DNA of 64,000 nucleotides from the NCBI GenBank assembly GCA_963850765.1, contig CAWKMN010000006.1, forward strand, positions 372,001-436,000, in the 5' to 3' direction. The notes below the pieces were generated by a model. That model saw only the letters and a program-made list of their open reading frames with translations. It made no database searches and was not told the origin of the DNA. Position numbers and translations under genes: made by a program. The DNA is from CAWKMN01 sp963850765 (GTDB lineage Bacteria; Chloroflexota; Anaerolineae; Aggregatilineales; Aggregatilineaceae). The stretch's first letter is position 1. Each line of letters begins with the position of its first letter. Below are positions 62,878-64,000 of the stretch, one piece after another.

Positions 62878-64000
62878 TGTGGGCTGTTTCTCCGGCAGAT
62901 CAAACAGATCGCTGATCCGCACCGGCCGCCGCGTTTCCATCGACAGGTTGGCGGCGATCCCGGTCAGGATGGACGCGGCCCCGTCGATATGCGAGGCGGC
63001 ACGGTGGAAGGGATCGGGCGGCGGCACGGGCGCAAACAACTGTGCCAGCAAGACCGGATCGGCCCCGCCATGTCCTCCTTCGCTCGCCGGAATGGGAACC
63101 TCGTAACCCTCACCGAACATCGGGAACACCTTCAGAGTAGAACGCTTAAACGCGCCCGTGCTGGCGGTGAGATCCGGTTCGGGCAGACCGGGCTGGCCTT
63201 TCAGCCAGGCGGTAGTCTCCTGCACGTCGAGCTCGGCGCGGCCCTTGGTGCCGTTGATCGCCACGCGCAGCCCCTCCCAGGGTGAGTAGGCGATCAGGCA
63301 GTACGACAGGATCACGCCGTTCTGATAGCGCGCGGTCACGGCCATCGTGTCCTCAATCGTGATCGGCTCGCCGAAGACGTTCCGATCGCGGATATAGCCG
63401 TCTTCGGCTTCCGCGTCGAGATACAACTCGCGCAGTTGATCGTCCGCGTCCAGAAACAGCGCGAACGGGTCCTTTTGGGCGGCCGGCTCGCCGGTATAAC
63501 GCGCATAAGAGTAAGTCTCGCCGCGCGCTTCCGCATTCGCCCGGCCGTAGAACTTGAGATCCCCAAACGCGAACACGTCGGTCGGATACGAGTCGATCCA
63601 CCAGTTGACCAGATCAAAGTGGTGCGTCGCCTTATGGACCATCAGCCCGCCGGAATTGTGCTTCTCGCGATGCCAGCGTCGGAAATAATCGGCCCCGTGG
63701 CGCGTATCGAGCATCCACGAAAAATCGATGCTCAACGGCCGGCCGATCGTCCCTTGCATGACGACCTCGCGCAGGCGGGTATACGCCGGGGCATAACGGT
63801 AGTTAAACGCCACGCGCAGCGATTTGCCGGTGCGCTGGATCGTATCAAAGATCGAGCGGGCTTTCTCCACGTCGATCGTCATGGGTTTTTCGGTGATGGC
63901 GTTGCAGCCCAGTTCCATCGCCCGGCTGATATACAGATGGTGCGTCGCGTCGATGGACGTCACGATGACGGTATCCGGCTGTGTGTCGGCGATCATCTGG
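62872..64000 (-). CDS. Gfo/Idh/MocA oxidoreductase, 5' end outside the window
   Basis: An incomplete gene running off the right end; the first visible residue is inside the Rossmann fold. Strong family markers are AITEKPMTIDVEKAR with the conserved Lys, FNYRYAPAYTRLRE, GGLMVHKATHHFDLVNWW. Convergent with the GH105 gene and overlapping it by six bases. Probably oxidises a sugar from the same pectin-type substrate; specificity unknown. Confidence 0.85.
   Translation of the reverse strand, partial: QMIADTQPDTVIVTSIDATHHLYISRAMELGCNAITEKPMTIDVEKARSIFDTIQRTGKSLRVAFNYRYAPAYTRLREVVMQGTIGRPLSIDFSWMLDTRHGADYFRRWHREKHNSGGLMVHKATHHFDLVNWWIDSYPTDVFAFGDLKFYGRANAEARGETYSYARYTGEPAAQKDPFALFLDADDQLRELYLDAEAEDGYIRDRNVFGEPITIEDTMAVTARYQNGVILSYCLIAYSPWEGLRVAINGTKGRAELDVQETTAWLKGQPGLPEPDLTASTGAFKRSTLKVFPMFGEGYEVPIPASEGGHGGADPVLLAQLFAPVPPPDPFHRAASHIDGAASILTGIAANLSMETRRPVRISDLFDLPEKQPTS

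Noticed and set aside
1..64000. tRNA genes, rRNA, CRISPR arrays, origin
   Set aside because: Intergenic regions were scanned by eye; no cloverleaf, regular spaced repeat or DnaA-box cluster was found. A dedicated tRNA or CRISPR finder could miss-check this.

Overview
The window looks like a chromosomal segment of a GC-rich member of the Chloroflexota, most plausibly an Anaerolineae-like heterotroph known from a draft or metagenome assembly. That placement is an inference. It rests on the many carbohydrate ABC importers paired with DUF624 (YesL-like) genes, a PadR-controlled FtsX exporter, and families of short perfect palindromes confined to the spaces between genes. No rRNA, tRNA or ribosomal-protein gene was seen that could confirm it. 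No CRISPR array or prophage is visible; the only transposon trace is an IS630-type remnant.

Layout. 1-4168: tail of a sugar-binding protein, MalF/MalG-type permeases, a DUF624 protein and a methyltransferase. 4278-6236: a sortase whose end abuts an IS630 remnant, and a small membrane protein. 6336-10183: an ABC/FtsX exporter divergent from its probable PadR repressor, with matching operators at both promoters. 10304-11759: a patatin-like lipase and a small membrane protein. 12098-25417: three tightly coupled giant genes (about 2258, 1168 and 1010 codons) of unknown function, with an embedded OmpA-like region, FN3-like repeats and a PLD-like tail. 25998-30412: a ribose/inositol-type ABC importer with an IolG-like dehydrogenase and dodecin. 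30871-32966: a D-aminopeptidase and a diaminopimelate-decarboxylase-like enzyme. 33146-35229: a formate dehydrogenase read through an in-frame UGA (selenocysteine). 35479-38877: DinB/PIG-L pair and an ABC-2 exporter. 39747-46490: a giant aminotransferase/degenerate PEP-carboxylase fusion behind an SPFH protein. 46840-52136: sugar-acid genes including the last two steps of a Weimberg-type pathway. 52146-54081: HhH, AlkZ-like glycosylase and YdeI genes. 54212-56515: a structured leader RNA followed by two GNAT genes. 56632-64000: a LacI-controlled operon for a pectin-derived (rhamnogalacturonan-type) saccharide.

How the parts fit. Much of the window is carbohydrate scavenging: three ABC importers, three Gfo/Idh/MocA oxidoreductases, a GH105 hydrolase, a zinc alcohol dehydrogenase, a 2-keto-3-deoxy-sugar-acid dehydratase and an alpha-ketoglutarate semialdehyde dehydrogenase that would feed the TCA cycle. 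Regulation can be read directly at two divergent regions: the PadR sites TTACG-N3-CGTAA and the LacI sites ATGTGA-N4-TCACAT.

Caution on reading frames. Eighteen single-base frame breaks are visible, fifteen of them +1 and mostly a doubled G or C. They interrupt six genes: sortase (1), giant gene A (3), sugar permease (2), formate dehydrogenase (1), aminotransferase/PEPC fusion (10) and the HhH gene (1). The protein sequence resumes coherently in another frame each time, so I annotate the whole genes. Base-calling or assembly error is the simplest explanation, but the ten breaks in one gene deserve a check. The most novel candidates are the three-gene giant locus, the aminotransferase/PEPC-like fusion and the structured leader RNA.
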